NCBI GenBank assembly: GCA_002354655.1 | Contig: DELY01000008.1 | Location: forward strand, 1 to 64,000 | Direction of reading: 5' to 3' | Length of the DNA stretch: 64,000 bases | DNA from: Pseudomonas sp. UBA2684 | Lineage (GTDB): Bacteria > Pseudomonadota > Gammaproteobacteria > Pseudomonadales > Pseudomonadaceae | Shown here: one piece after another, positions 8,993 through 18,413 of the stretch | How the letters are laid out: each line of letters opens with the position of its first letter | How positions within the stretch are numbered: the stretch's first letter is position 1 | Translations under genes and position numbers: made by a program | The notes under the pieces: model-generated | What the model saw: the letters and a program-made list of their open reading frames with translations, nothing else | What the model was told of the DNA's origin: nothing | Databases searched by the model: none

Positions 8993-9372
8993 CAAAAATG
9001 TGCTCAAAAAATGTTCAACTCGACCCCTATAAGCGGCCGATAACCAACAGACGCGGCATTCTGCCAGACCCGGCGTATTCCGGCGCACCGAGTTCGCCAT
9101 GTTTGCGCTGGTTAGTCGCGGCGGCAACCTGGAACAGAGCCTCGCCGCTATGTACCCGTTCGCGCCAACGCCTCATGCGGCTTTAACCGCGCAAGAGCGA
9201 CAAGTAATCCGCACACCGGCGCCGTACGCTGGCTGGGTAGGAGGGGCCGCTCTTGGGGCGGTCTTGAGCACGCTTCGCGTGCCACGACAACGCCCACAAA
9301 AGCCTGACTGCTCATGCAACGCATCACGTGCCAAACAGCGCAGCAACCGCTCGTCATGACCGAGACGGCACA
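8993..9372. other. Intergenic region, no gene recognised
   Basis: About 380 bases. An 86-codon plus-strand frame (9099-9359) has no recognisable domain and no good ribosome-binding site, so it is not called. AAAATGTGCTCAAAAAATG near the rsmJ start is AT-rich. No RNA gene or terminator is evident. Confidence 0.5.
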
Positions 9373-10080
9373 CTAGCGGCACATGCGAAACAGCCCCATA
9401 TCGACGTGGAAGTGATCGCGGTGTGCGGCGTTGTAGCGCGGCCCGAGGGTGGTATTGAAGCTGTCGCAAGCCGCTTCCTGCACCAGCCGTAAAAACCGCG
9501 CTTCATCGCCGCCCCCCGGCCAATCGCGCAGCACACTGATGCGCCGACCATCGGCCAAGCGAAAGCCGACGATATCCAGGGCATTGGCCGAGGCATGCTG
9601 GCTACGCCGTTGACTGCCGGCAATGGTGCGACAGGCGAAGCTGCCGACATGCTCGACCTGGCTAACCGGCTGGCCGAAGACCGCCTGCGCCACCGGCTGC
9701 AAACCATGCCGTTCGAACAGCGCAAACGCCGCCGCCAGCGGGCAGGTGGCGATAAAGCTGCTGCTGAACGTCACGTTCGAGCCCTGCACGCGCAGGGTAT
9801 CGGTCAGTGGGCACGCCGCCGTGGGGCCGCTGTCGGCCAGCGCCATGTATCGCAGCGGCGAGGTGGCCAGGGCTTGCTGACACAGCGCCGGATCATCTTG
9901 CAGGCGCCAGAGCTTGAACGAGGTCAGCAGGTTTGGCGTGTCACGGATATCCAGCGGCGCCCATGGGTTCCAGCGCGGCGGCACATCAAGCCACTGCTGA
10001 TACAGCGCCAGCGGCACAGCCAGTAGCACCAGGAGGATCGCCAGCAGTAGCGAACGACGCACCACCCGCAAGGGCTTCAT
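9373..10080 (-). CDS. Extensin-like family protein (VanY-type peptidase fold)
   Basis: 235 residues. An N-terminal membrane anchor (about residues 9-27) is followed by an exported Extensin-like_C domain. The pattern SQHASANALD (His then Asp) and the later HRDHFHVD are the zinc-ligand arrangement of D-Ala-D-Ala/VanY/MepA-like peptidases, and several cysteines are spread through the domain. Envelope peptidoglycan cleavage is therefore plausible but unproven for this family. Its start overlaps the stop of the DUF72 gene by four bases, so the two are co-transcribed. Confidence 0.75.
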   Translation of the reverse strand: MKPLRVVRRSLLLAILLVLLAVPLALYQQWLDVPPRWNPWAPLDIRDTPNLLTSFKLWRLQDDPALCQQALATSPLRYMALADSGPTAACPLTDTLRVQGSNVTFSSSFIATCPLAAAFALFERHGLQPVAQAVFGQPVSQVEHVGSFACRTIAGSQRRSQHASANALDIVGFRLADGRRISVLRDWPGGGDEARFLRLVQEAACDSFNTTLGPRYNAAHRDHFHVDMGLFRMCR

Positions 10081-10937
10081 AGCAGACCCAGTTGCTCCGC
10101 CGCCGGTTTGATGGCCGGTTCGGCCAGGGCCGGCAAACCCGGCAAGCGCTCAGCGAGCAGGCCATGAAAACGCTGGGCCTGGGCCGCAGCCAGGTGATTG
10201 TTCGGCGTGTGCAGGAATACGTAGGGCGTCAGACCCTGTTCGATCCAGGTGGCGACCTTGTCCACCCAGGGCAGGAGAAAGGCTTGATTGGCTTGCAGGT
10301 CGGGGCCGCCAATAAAGCGCACCTGCGGGCTGTCGCCGAATGCTGCGGGGCGAATCGGCAAGCGCGGCTTCTTCGCCTGCGCGTGCAGCACCGCCGGATC
10401 GGTCGACTGGCAACTGAACAACGCCCGCGAATCGAGGCAGATGCGCTCCACGCCGCGTTCATGCAACAGGCGATTGAGGGCTTTCTCGTCCTCGCCCTTG
10501 GCGAAAAACGCCGTGTGGCGCACCTCGACGGCCATCCTGCGGCCGGAGAATTCATCGAGCCAGGCCGCCAGTTCGCCCAGCCGTTGCGGGCCGAACGCCG
10601 CCGGTAGTTGCAACCAGAGCGGCGCCACCCGCGCGCCCAAGGGGGCTAGCAGGCCGAGAAACTGTGCGGTGCTGGCGAACTGATCACGCAGGTCGCCCTC
10701 ATGACTGATATCGCGCGGCAACTTGGCGCAGAAGCGAAAGCCCTCGGGCATACGCTGCGCCCAGCGCTGCACCGTATAGGCCGAGGGCCGGGCGTAGAAA
10801 GTGGTGTTGCCTTCCACCGCATTGAATATGCGGCAGTAGTGATCGAGGCTTTGCGCGGGACGCAGATCAGCCGGGTAGAAACTGCCGCGCCAGGCGGGCT
10901 CGTTCCACGACGGACAACCAAGGAAATAAGGCAGCAC
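10077..10937 (-). CDS. DUF72 (YecE-like) protein
   Basis: 286 residues of the DUF72 family, a TIM-barrel-like fold conserved in many bacteria. The signature region GCPSWNEPAWRGSFYP at the N-terminus and the EVRH strand (about residue 138) are visible. The biochemical function is unknown; proteins of the family have been linked to nucleic-acid or UV-repair contexts only by association. It is the middle gene of a tight block: its first base is the last base of the 113-residue ORF upstream, and its end overlaps the extensin-like gene. Confidence 0.85.
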   Translation of the reverse strand: MLPYFLGCPSWNEPAWRGSFYPADLRPAQSLDHYCRIFNAVEGNTTFYARPSAYTVQRWAQRMPEGFRFCAKLPRDISHEGDLRDQFASTAQFLGLLAPLGARVAPLWLQLPAAFGPQRLGELAAWLDEFSGRRMAVEVRHTAFFAKGEDEKALNRLLHERGVERICLDSRALFSCQSTDPAVLHAQAKKPRLPIRPAAFGDSPQVRFIGGPDLQANQAFLLPWVDKVATWIEQGLTPYVFLHTPNNHLAAAQAQRFHGLLAERLPGLPALAEPAIKPAAEQLGLL

Positions 10938-11278
10938 TAGGCGAACAGATCGAGACCCAGCACCTGCTGCGCGTCGGACTCAGTGGCAAAGGACGCGGTG
11001 CTGCTGTAACTGGCGATGGCCTGGGCGGCGCGGTTGTTCAGCGTTTGTGGATAGGCCAGATCCTGCGGGCGCGCGGGCAAGCTGTCGGTGCTCGCGCTGG
11101 ACGCCTGCACGCGGCGGGCTTGCGGGGTTTGCTCGAAACCTTGACTGCTCGCAGGCGTAGCCGGCTGTTCACGCCGCTCCTCGACCTCGCGCTGCGCTTC
11201 GCGGAACGGCGTGACGGCCGTTCCCGAACGCGGGCCGCGGTCTGGCGAGTAGGAAGGTATGGAGCCGTCGATACGCAT
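10937..11278 (-). CDS. Conserved Pseudomonas hypothetical protein
   Basis: 113 residues, low complexity in the middle (rich in Q, A, S, R and E) and without a signal peptide or membrane segment. The C-terminal third (LNNRAAQAIASYSSTASF) is the most ordered part. A gene of this size sits between the DUF72 gene and tsaB in P. aeruginosa as I recall it, so it is probably real and conserved. The composition suggests a mostly disordered protein. Function unknown. It overlaps the DUF72 start by one base. Confidence 0.7.
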   Translation of the reverse strand: MRIDGSIPSYSPDRGPRSGTAVTPFREAQREVEERREQPATPASSQGFEQTPQARRVQASSASTDSLPARPQDLAYPQTLNNRAAQAIASYSSTASFATESDAQQVLGLDLFA

Positions 11279-11392
11279 CGGTTACTGCTCGGCGTGGTTA
11301 GCCAACGGGTTAGGTGCTGGCAATTTAGCCCCGCCAGCCTGGCTTGGCAATTGAGCAGCGGAATCTGTGCTCGCTTGCGCGACCAAAGGATT

Positions 11393-12073
11393 TTATAACG
11401 GCGCTTTGGGCGTGGCGACCTTGTCACGCAGGTAAACCGGCTGCGCCTCATCGGCGCTCACCGCTTCGCCGCGGGCCCAGGCGAAGCGCGCCAGGCTGAG
11501 CAGGTCTTCGGCATGCGGCAGCAGCGCCGCATCCTGCGCATTCACGTTAACCGGGAGGCGCGCCGCATAGGTGCCCCAGCCGGTGCCCGCGCCGAACCAC
11601 TCGCCCGCAGCATCGCGCGGCAGGCAAACCTGCTCCGGCGGTAACACGACTTCGCTACCGGCCAGGCGCATCTCGCCCTGCTCGCTGCGGTAGCAGCCCC
11701 AGTAGACCTCATCCATGCGCGCATCGATGGCCGCAGCCACTTGGCTGACACCCCGCTCACGCTGGGCGCGCTGGGCCAGCACGGCGAGGTTGGACACCGG
11801 CAGCACCGGCCGCTCCAGGGCAAACGCCAAGCCCTGCACCACACCGATGGCAATGCGTATGCCGGTAAACGCCCCCGGGCCACGGCCGAACGCAATGGCA
11901 TCCAGCGCCGCCAGCGGTACTCCGGCCTCGGCCAGCAATTGCTGGATCATCGGCAGCAGGCGCTGGGCATGCAAACGCGGAATCACCTCGTAGTGGCTGA
12001 GCACCTGGCCGTCATGCAGCAAAGCGACGGAGCAGGCTTCGGTGGCGGTATCCAGGGCCAGCAGAGTGGTCAT
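11393..12073 (-). CDS. tsaB: tRNA threonylcarbamoyladenosine biosynthesis protein TsaB
   Basis: 226 residues of the ASKHA fold. LALDTATEACSVAL at the N-terminus and GRGPGAFTGIRIAIG (about residue 65) are the TsaB signatures. TsaB acts with TsaD and TsaE to transfer the threonylcarbamoyl group onto A37 of ANN-decoding tRNAs. The start at 12073 (MTTLLALDT) is preferred to a GTG three codons upstream, since the family begins one or two residues before LALDT. It lies downstream of adk on the same strand, separated by an adk terminator. Confidence 0.9.
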   Translation of the reverse strand: MTTLLALDTATEACSVALLHDGQVLSHYEVIPRLHAQRLLPMIQQLLAEAGVPLAALDAIAFGRGPGAFTGIRIAIGVVQGLAFALERPVLPVSNLAVLAQRAQRERGVSQVAAAIDARMDEVYWGCYRSEQGEMRLAGSEVVLPPEQVCLPRDAAGEWFGAGTGWGTYAARLPVNVNAQDAALLPHAEDLLSLARFAWARGEAVSADEAQPVYLRDKVATPKAPL

Positions 12074-12268
12074 CGGGCTCACAGTCGGACAACAAAGGGG
12101 CGGGCATTAAAACGGTTTGCCGGCTTTTTTGCCACCGGTGCGGCCCACCAGGCGACAAGACGGACAGGCTGTCCAGTGCGCGCAGCTGTGCGGGTATGCC
12201 GCAATTGGAGCCGCCCCGCGCGCAACCGACACGAGGAACTGGCACGGGCTAGACGCTGCCCAGAAACG

Positions 12269-12295
12269 ACAACGGCCCGCAAAGCGGGCCGTTGT
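12269..12295 (-). terminator. Terminator of adk
   Basis: ACAACGGCCCGC, loop AAA, GCGGGCCGTTGT: a 12-base perfect stem 18 bases after the adk stop. The minus-strand tail is only moderately T-rich (CGTTTCTG). Confidence 0.8.
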
Positions 12296-12312
12296 TCACT
12301 GCACAGGCGAGC

Positions 12313-12978
<666 letters not shown>

Positions 12979-13209
12979 TTAAGTAGTAATCGTCGGACTC
13001 GCCTCATGGGGCCAATCTCAGAATGGTTTCAGCAGCACTGTACGCGGGCGTCAGACTGCCAGAAGGCCGCTCAAGATACACAGCGCACCCCCACCGCACA
13101 AGCCACCGAAAGTCGGATAAACCTGCGACCATCGGACCTGCGCCGAGCCCGCCCGAGCCGGCTTTCCGGGCATCTGGCGGCGCACGAAAAACACCTGATA
13201 CAGGGTGTT

Positions 13210-15846
13210 TCAACCGGTATTGCGCAAGCCGGCGGCGATCCCCGCAACGCTGACCAACAAAGCCTGTTCCAGAGGGCTGTCGGCTTGGTTTTCACGCTGC
13301 CGTGAACGCGCCAACAACTCGGCCTGGAGCAGGTGCAGCGGGTCCAGGTAGGTGTTGCGCACACTGATCGATTCGAGGGTCTCGGGGCTATGGGCCAGAA
13401 GCTGCGACTGGCCGGTCAAACCGAGCACCGCAGCACTGGCCTGCGACAATAGGTCGCGTAAATGCGCGCCTAACGCGCGCAGCGGCGGTTCGACCAAACG
13501 CTCGTCGTAGAGCCTGGCAATCGCCGTATCGGCCTTGGCCAGAACCATTTCCAGCATATCGATGCGCGTGCGAAAAAACGGCCAGTGTTCGCGCATCTGC
13601 CCGAGCAACTGACCTTCACCGCGCGCCAAGGCATTGGCCAGGGCATATTCCCAGCCCAGCCAGGCCGGCAACATCAAGCGTGTCTGGGTCCAGGCGAAGA
13701 TCCACGGGATCGCCCGCAGGCTCTCCACGCCGCCCTCGCGACGCTTGGCCGGACGGCTGCCCAGTGGCAAACGCCCAAGTTCCTGCTCCGGTGTGGCCTG
13801 CCGGAAATACTCGACGAATTGCGGGTTTTCCCGCACCACATCGCGGTAGGCCTTCACGCCATCGGCAGCCAGTTTGTCCATCAGCTCGCGCCAGGCCGGC
13901 TCGGGTGTTGGCGGCGGTTGCAGGGTGGCTTCCAGCACGGCGGCCAGGTACAGGTTGAGGTTCTGCTCGGCGATATCCGGCAGGCCGAATTTGAAACGAA
14001 TCATTTCACCCTGCTCGGTGGTGCGGAAACGCCCGGCCACCGAACCTGGCGGTTGCGACAGGATCGCCGCATGCGCCGGACCACCGCCGCGCCCTACCGT
14101 GCCGCCACGGCCGTGGAACAGCAGCAACTCGACCTGATGCTCAGCGCAGACCTGCACCAGGGTTTCCTGGGCCCGGTATTGCGCCCAGGCGGCTGCTGTG
14201 GTGCCGGCGTCCTTGGCCGAATCGGAGTAGCCGATCATCACTTCCTGCGGGCCATGCAGGCGCGCACGGTAGCCATGCAAGCCAAGCAGCCGATCGATCA
14301 CCGGGCCAGCGTTATCCAAATCGGCGAGGGTTTCAAACAGCGGCACCACGCGCATCGGCCGCTGCAAGCCGGCTTCTTTCAACAGCAACTGCACGGCCAA
14401 CACATCGGAGGCCGCCCCGGCCATGGAAATCACGTAGGAACCCAGCGAGGCCGCTGGGGCCGCCGCCACTTCGCGGCAGGTGGCGAGGACTTCTTCAGTT
14501 TCGCCACTGGGCTTGAAGTGCGCCGGCAGCAGCGGCCGGCGGTTGTCCAGTTCCTCCAGCAGAAACGCCAGGCGCGCCGCCTCATCCCACTCGGCGTAAC
14601 GACCCAGGCCGAGGTACTCGGTGATTTCGCTCAGCGCGGCGGCGTGGCGGCTGGAGTCCTGGCGCACGTCCAGGCGCGCCAGAAACAGGCCAAAGGTCGC
14701 CACGCGGCGCAAGCAATCGAGCAGTGGACCATCGGCGATCACGCCCATGCCGCAGGCGTGCAGCGACTGGTAGCAGGCTTCCAGCGGCGCCAGCAGCTCG
14801 CGGTTGTCCTGCAACACCGCGGCCGGCGCAACCAGAGGCCCCTGCAAGGCTTGTTGCGCCCAGGTGCGGGTGGCCCGCAGGCGTTCGCGCAGTTGCTTGA
14901 GCACACTGCGGTATGGCTCGGCGCTGTCGCCGACCGCCGCGCGCAGCTCTGGGCTGGCCTGCTGCATCGACAACTCGGCCGCCAGCTGATCGACATCGCG
15001 CAGATACAGGTCGGCCGCCATCCAACGCGCCAGCAGCAGCACTTCACGGGTGACCGCGGCGGTGACATTCGGGTTGCCGTCGCGATCGCCGCCCATCCAG
15101 GAGGCGAAACGGATTGGCGCCGCCGCCAACGGCAGGTGCAAGCCGGTGGCCGCATGCAGTGCCTGGTCGGCCTTGCGCAAGACATTCGGCACGGCATGCC
15201 AGAGCGAATGCTCGATCACCGCAAAGCCCCACTTGGCTTCATCCACCGGGCTCGGCCGGCTGCGACGAATCTCCTCGGTGTGCCAAGCCTCGGCGATCAA
15301 GCGCTGCAAGCGTTCGCCGACCCGCGCGCGCTCGGCGGCAGACAAATCGCGGTGATCCTGTGCCGCCAGTTGCGCGGCGATGGCATCGTATTTCTGGATC
15401 AGGGTGCGCCGCGCCACTTCGGTCGGGTGCGCGGTCAGCACCAGCTCGATATCCAGGCGGCCAACCTGGCGGGCCAACGCTTCGGCAGACTGCCCGCTAG
15501 CCAGCAGGCGGTGCAGCAGCTCACTCAACACTCGCTCTTCGAATGGTTCCGGCTCAGCAGCGCCACGGCGGCGGATGCGGTGGTACTGCTCGGCGATATT
15601 GGCCAGATTAAGGAACTGGTTGAAGGCGCGCGCCACGGGCAACAGTTCGTCGTCATCGAGTTGATCGAGGCTCGCGTTGAGCTGTTCAGCACCGGCTGCC
15701 GAGCCACGCCGGGCGGCCTTGGCGCCCTTGCGAATGCGCTCGATCTTGGCGAGGAAATCCGCGCCACGCTGCGTGCTGATGGTGTTACCCAGCAACTCGC
15801 CGAGTTGATGGACGTCCTCGCGCAGTCGCGCGTCGATTTGCGCCAT
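13210..15846 (-). CDS. ppc: Phosphoenolpyruvate carboxylase
   Basis: 878 residues, the normal bacterial length. [14 protein letters not shown] contains the catalytic histidine; [16 protein letters not shown] is the phosphate/PEP loop; the protein ends in RNTG, the conserved C-terminus. It carboxylates PEP to oxaloacetate to refill the TCA cycle. Of two in-frame ATGs, 15846 is chosen because GGAGG lies 8 bases upstream, while this same GGAGG would be inside codon 2-3 of the upstream ATG. Adk and tsaB follow on the same strand, but with 249 bases and no overlap between ppc and adk. Confidence 0.96.
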   Translation of the reverse strand: MAQIDARLREDVHQLGELLGNTISTQRGADFLAKIERIRKGAKAARRGSAAGAEQLNASLDQLDDDELLPVARAFNQFLNLANIAEQYHRIRRRGAAEPEPFEERVLSELLHRLLASGQSAEALARQVGRLDIELVLTAHPTEVARRTLIQKYDAIAAQLAAQDHRDLSAAERARVGERLQRLIAEAWHTEEIRRSRPSPVDEAKWGFAVIEHSLWHAVPNVLRKADQALHAATGLHLPLAAAPIRFASWMGGDRDGNPNVTAAVTREVLLLARWMAADLYLRDVDQLAAELSMQQASPELRAAVGDSAEPYRSVLKQLRERLRATRTWAQQALQGPLVAPAAVLQDNRELLAPLEACYQSLHACGMGVIADGPLLDCLRRVATFGLFLARLDVRQDSSRHAAALSEITEYLGLGRYAEWDEAARLAFLLEELDNRRPLLPAHFKPSGETEEVLATCREVAAAPAASLGSYVISMAGAASDVLAVQLLLKEAGLQRPMRVVPLFETLADLDNAGPVIDRLLGLHGYRARLHGPQEVMIGYSDSAKDAGTTAAAWAQYRAQETLVQVCAEHQVELLLFHGRGGTVGRGGGPAHAAILSQPPGSVAGRFRTTEQGEMIRFKFGLPDIAEQNLNLYLAAVLEATLQPPPTPEPAWRELMDKLAADGVKAYRDVVRENPQFVEYFRQATPEQELGRLPLGSRPAKRREGGVESLRAIPWIFAWTQTRLMLPAWLGWEYALANALARGEGQLLGQMREHWPFFRTRIDMLEMVLAKADTAIARLYDERLVEPPLRALGAHLRDLLSQASAAVLGLTGQSQLLAHSPETLESISVRNTYLDPLHLLQAELLARSRQRENQADSPLEQALLVSVAGIAAGLRNTG

Positions 15847-16034
15847 GCCGGCTGCCTCCATTGATGCGTGAACCGCCAGAGTGCCCAGCGCGGCAGATTC
15901 TTACAAGCGCGCGACAGCGAACCTCCTGCACGCGCCAGCGGTCTAGTCTTATACAAGACAGAGTCCAAAAGGCTCTGCCCCACTCACTCCATCGCACAGT
16001 TGCCTGCCACGAGCCGGCAAGGGACGAGGTAGTC

Positions 16035-16379
16035 ATGAAAATTCGCGAGCTTGTTCGCCATTGGGAACAGAATGCCAAGGGTCGCCTGACCCGTAACCAA
16101 TACCAGATCCACCTCGATCTGGAAGCCGCCGCACGCCTCGCCGCACTCAGCGAGATGTACCCCAAGCGCAGCCCCGAGGTGCTTCTCGGGGAGTTGATCG
16201 GCTCCGCCCTTGAGGAGCTCGAAGCCAGCCTGCCCTACGTCAAGGGCAGCCAGGTGGTCGCAACCGATGAGCAGGGTGATCCGTTGTATGAAGACATCGG
16301 GCCGACACCACGCTTTCTCGCCCTCTCGCGCAAATACCTGCATGAATTGATGCACCAGCAAGACAGCGCTGCCCACTGA
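16035..16379 (+). CDS. Conserved small Pseudomonas protein, divergent from ppc
   Basis: 114 residues, soluble and charged. It begins MKIRELVRHWEQ with a run of basic and aromatic residues, then helical segments rich in E, A and L (residues 30-70). The N-terminal RLTRNQYQIHLDLEAAARLAALSEMYPKRS part looks like a ribbon-helix-helix DNA-binding domain: a short strand (YQIHL), a helix, a turn and a second helix. This is a shape-based inference. An equivalent gene sits next to ppc in P. aeruginosa. Ribosome-binding sequence GACGAGGT precedes the ATG. Confidence 0.75.
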   Translation: MKIRELVRHWEQNAKGRLTRNQYQIHLDLEAAARLAALSEMYPKRSPEVLLGELIGSALEELEASLPYVKGSQVVATDEQGDPLYEDIGPTPRFLALSRKYLHELMHQQDSAAH

Positions 16380-16401
16380 GCCACTCCACGCCTTCTTCCT
16401 G

Positions 16402-16422
16402 CGCCTCCAGCCCCTGGAGGCG
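16402..16422 (+). terminator. Terminator after the small ppc-divergent gene
   Basis: CGCCTCCA, loop GCCCC, TGGAGGCG, followed by TCTGTCGT. The stem is strong and the tail moderately T-rich. Confidence 0.65.
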
Positions 16423-16436
16423 TCTGTCGTAGGCGT

Positions 16437-16470
16437 GCGAAATTTCGCTCAGCAGATTGCGAAATTTCAC
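16437..16470. promoter_or_regulatory. Twin palindromic sites GCGAAATTTCGC / GCGAAATTTCAC
   Basis: A perfect 12-base palindrome at 16437-16448 is repeated with one mismatch at 16459-16470. The start-to-start distance is 22 bases, two turns of the helix, so two dimers would bind on the same face. It lies about 210-240 bases upstream of the lipoprotein genes in an AT-rich stretch. The binding protein is unknown. Confidence 0.5.
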
Positions 16471-16520
16471 GAGATAAAGCCATTGCGCTGCAATTTTTCT
16501 CCATTAAATGTAATTTTTTC

Positions 16521-16538
16521 TGAACGTTTATACGTTCA
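16521..16538. promoter_or_regulatory. Inverted repeat TGAACG-N6-CGTTCA with possible sigma-factor site
   Basis: Perfect 6-base arms around TTTATA. GAACGT at 16522 followed about 17 bases later by TCACA loosely matches an extracytoplasmic-sigma (AlgU-like) promoter, GAACTT-N16/17-TCTGA. P. aeruginosa lptF is AlgU-dependent, so a stress promoter in this leader is expected; the match is imperfect. Confidence 0.4.
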
Positions 16539-16554
16539 CTGGACTCACACCAAC

Positions 16555-16662
16555 ATGCCGCGCCGACCGCTGGTCGCCGAAAAACCCATCTGCCACTCAG
16601 TGCAAATGGGTTCGCCGCACCGGATCAAGCGCTGGCTGGTGACCATCATGGGAACCAAATGA
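16555..16662 (+). CDS. Possible 35-codon leader peptide
   Basis: The ATG at 16555 opens 35 codons (MPRRPLVAEK...GTK) ending in TGA at 16660-16662. The stop overlaps an ATG at 16659 that is in frame with the lipoprotein downstream, the typical ATGA of translational coupling. The peptide is strongly basic. Within it lies a hairpin: AACCCAT (16583-16589) pairs with ATGGGTT (16606-16612), with further pairing inside. It could be a leader ORF or simply structured 5' leader RNA. No obvious ribosome-binding site, so confidence is low. Confidence 0.3.
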   Translation: MPRRPLVAEKPICHSVQMGSPHRIKRWLVTIMGTK

Positions 16663-16679
16663 GTACCAGGAAATTACCA

Positions 16680-17114
16680 ATGGAGTTGAACACCATGATC
16701 ATCAACACCACCGCAAAACCGCGTACCCAACTGCCCGGCTGGAAACTCGCCGCACTGGCCATCGGCAGCGGCCTGCTGCTCGCCGGTTGCGCCGGCAACC
16801 CACCGAGCGAACAGCTCGCCGTGACGCAAGCGGCAGTGAATAGCGCCGTCAGTGCCGGCGGCGTCGAATTCGCCGCCGTGGAAATGCAGGCGGCCCAGGA
16901 CAAGCTCAAGCAAGCCGAGCTGCAACTGCACGACAGCAACTACGTGCAGGCCAAGCGCCTGGCCGAACAGGCCGAGTGGGATGCCCGTCTGGCAGAGCGC
17001 AAGGCGCAAGCGGCCAAAGCCGAAAAAGCCCTACAGGATGCCCAGCAAGGCATCGAGGAATTGCGCGAGGAAAGTATGCGCGGCACGCAACCGGCCGTAA
17101 GCCCCGGTAGCTGA
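16680..17114 (+). CDS. DUF4398-type envelope lipoprotein
   Basis: 144 residues. Signal peptide with lipobox LLAGC; the lipidated Cys is residue 37 from this start. The mature part is a long alpha-helical, probably coiled-coil DUF4398 domain rich in A, E, Q and K (LKQAELQLHDSNYVQAKRLAE), ending in a flexible SPGS tail. Three in-frame ATGs are possible (16659, 16680, 16695). 16680 has AGGAA seven bases upstream; 16695 has GGAG nine bases upstream; 16659 overlaps a leader ORF. The protein lies 49 bases before the OmpA-type lipoprotein, with which it is almost always paired, so the two probably act together in the outer-membrane/peptidoglycan zone. Confidence 0.8.
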   Translation: MELNTMIINTTAKPRTQLPGWKLAALAIGSGLLLAGCAGNPPSEQLAVTQAAVNSAVSAGGVEFAAVEMQAAQDKLKQAELQLHDSNYVQAKRLAEQAEWDARLAERKAQAAKAEKALQDAQQGIEELREESMRGTQPAVSPGS

Positions 17115-17163
17115 CACCGCTATCGCACACTGACTCCGCTAACTGATAAAGGATGACCAAACC

Positions 17164-17952
17164 ATGCGTAATCACGTGATGATCCCCGCCCTGCTGGCTT
17201 TGAGCGTAGGCCTCGCTGCCTGTTCTTCGCAGCCCAACGTCAACCTGGAGCAGGCGCGCAGCAACTATTCCACCTTGCAGACGAACCCGCAGGCCAGCAA
17301 GGTCGCCGCCCTGGAAACCAAGGATGCCAGCGACATGCTGGACAAGGCTGAGCAAGCCTTTCGCAACGACGAGGATGAGCGCAACGTCGACCAATTGGCC
17401 TACCTGACCAACCAGCGCGTCGAAGTCGCCAAGCAGACCATCGCCCTGCGCACCGCCGAACAGAACCTCGGCAAGGCGTCTGCACAGCGCGCTCAGGCGC
17501 GCCTGGAGGCCCGCGATGCACAGATCAAGCAGCTGCAAAACAGCCTGAACGCCAAACAGACCGAACGCGGCACGCTGGTGACCTTCGGCGATGTGCTGTT
17601 CGACTTGAACCGCGCGGAGCTCAAGCCCGGCGGCATGGCCAACGTCAACAAGCTCGCGCAGTTCTTGCAGGAGAACCCAGACCGTAAGGCCATCGTCGAG
17701 GGCTATACCGACAGCACCGGCTCCAGCGCCTACAACCTCAGTCTGTCCGAGCGGCGCGCCAACTCGGTACGCATGGCATTGGTGAAAATGGGGGTCGGCC
17801 CGGAGCGCATCGTCGCCCAGGGCTATGGCATGGAATATCCGGTATCGAGCAATGAAACATCGTCTGGACGGGCCATGAACCGGCGCGTCGAAGTGACCAT
17901 TTCCAACGACAGCCAACCGGTTGCACCGCGCACCACGGCAAGCCAAGGCTAA
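17164..17952 (+). CDS. lptF: OmpA-family outer-membrane lipoprotein, LptF type
   Basis: 262 residues. Lipobox GLAAC with Cys20 followed by Ser-Ser, so outer-membrane sorting is expected. A DUF4398-like helical region (about 25-130) is followed by an OmpA C-terminal peptidoglycan-binding domain (about 137-245) with FDLNRAELKPGG, the GYTDSTGS strand and NLSLSERRA. Anchors the outer membrane to the cell wall. In P. aeruginosa the corresponding protein LptF is AlgU-controlled and helps survival in mucoid or stressed cells. Second gene of the lipoprotein pair and followed by a terminator. Confidence 0.85.
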   Translation: MRNHVMIPALLALSVGLAACSSQPNVNLEQARSNYSTLQTNPQASKVAALETKDASDMLDKAEQAFRNDEDERNVDQLAYLTNQRVEVAKQTIALRTAEQNLGKASAQRAQARLEARDAQIKQLQNSLNAKQTERGTLVTFGDVLFDLNRAELKPGGMANVNKLAQFLQENPDRKAIVEGYTDSTGSSAYNLSLSERRANSVRMALVKMGVGPERIVAQGYGMEYPVSSNETSSGRAMNRRVEVTISNDSQPVAPRTTASQG

Positions 17953-17978
17953 TTCAAGCCTGGTTGCCAACTGCACAA

Positions 17979-18004
17979 GCCCCACTTCGGTGGGGCTTTT
18001 TTTG
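17979..18004 (+). terminator. Terminator of the lipoprotein operon
   Basis: GCCCCAC, loop TTCG, GTGGGGC, then eight T. A textbook rho-independent terminator. Confidence 0.95.
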
Positions 18005-18092
18005 GGCGTTTATTCCGTTACGCGTTGCACGAGCAGTCCTGCGGTTGTGGCAGAAGCTTGAAACCGAGCCGTACGCCGGCGCGAGCAGCGCA

Positions 18093-18413
18093 TCACGGAG
18101 CGGCGGGCGGCTCTTCGCTCATGCAGCGCACCGCCTGCTTGCGCTGGTCAACCAGTACGCCGGTCAACCCCTTCTGCTCCAGGTCGAACAGCACCAGCAC
18201 CCCGTCGATGCACTGTGCCACCTGGTTGGCTGGTTTGAGCGAGACCTTGTAATCCTCGCCAGGCACGGTTTTGAGCATGGTGAAGTTAGACAGCAGCAGC
18301 GCATCTTCCGGTTTGGCGATATGCAGATAGCCATAGAACCCCAGCACGGCCACGGTGGCGCAGATGCTGCCGATACCGGTGAGGATCAGGGGAATAGGGT
18401 TACGTTCACTCAT
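18093..18413 (-). CDS. Small membrane-anchored hypothetical protein
   Basis: 106 residues with one strong N-terminal membrane helix (about residues 7-28) followed by a small extracytoplasmic domain with two cysteines, AQCIDG and VRCMSEE. Their spacing would allow a disulphide. The family is not recognised; a gene of this kind occupies the same position in P. aeruginosa. Its ATG overlaps the stop of the hydrolase gene upstream (ATGA), so it is translationally coupled and is the last gene of a three-gene block. Confidence 0.7.
   Translation of the reverse strand: MSERNPIPLILTGIGSICATVAVLGFYGYLHIAKPEDALLLSNFTMLKTVPGEDYKVSLKPANQVAQCIDGVLVLFDLEQKGLTGVLVDQRKQAVRCMSEEPPAAP

Noticed and set aside
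9099-9359. 86-codon plus-strand frame after rsmJ
   Set aside because: No ribosome-binding site, no homology recognised, no conserved neighbour arrangement.
13585-15864. 759-codon open frame opposite ppc
   Set aside because: Antisense shadow of a verified enzyme gene; same His/Gln/Arg bias, no start signal.
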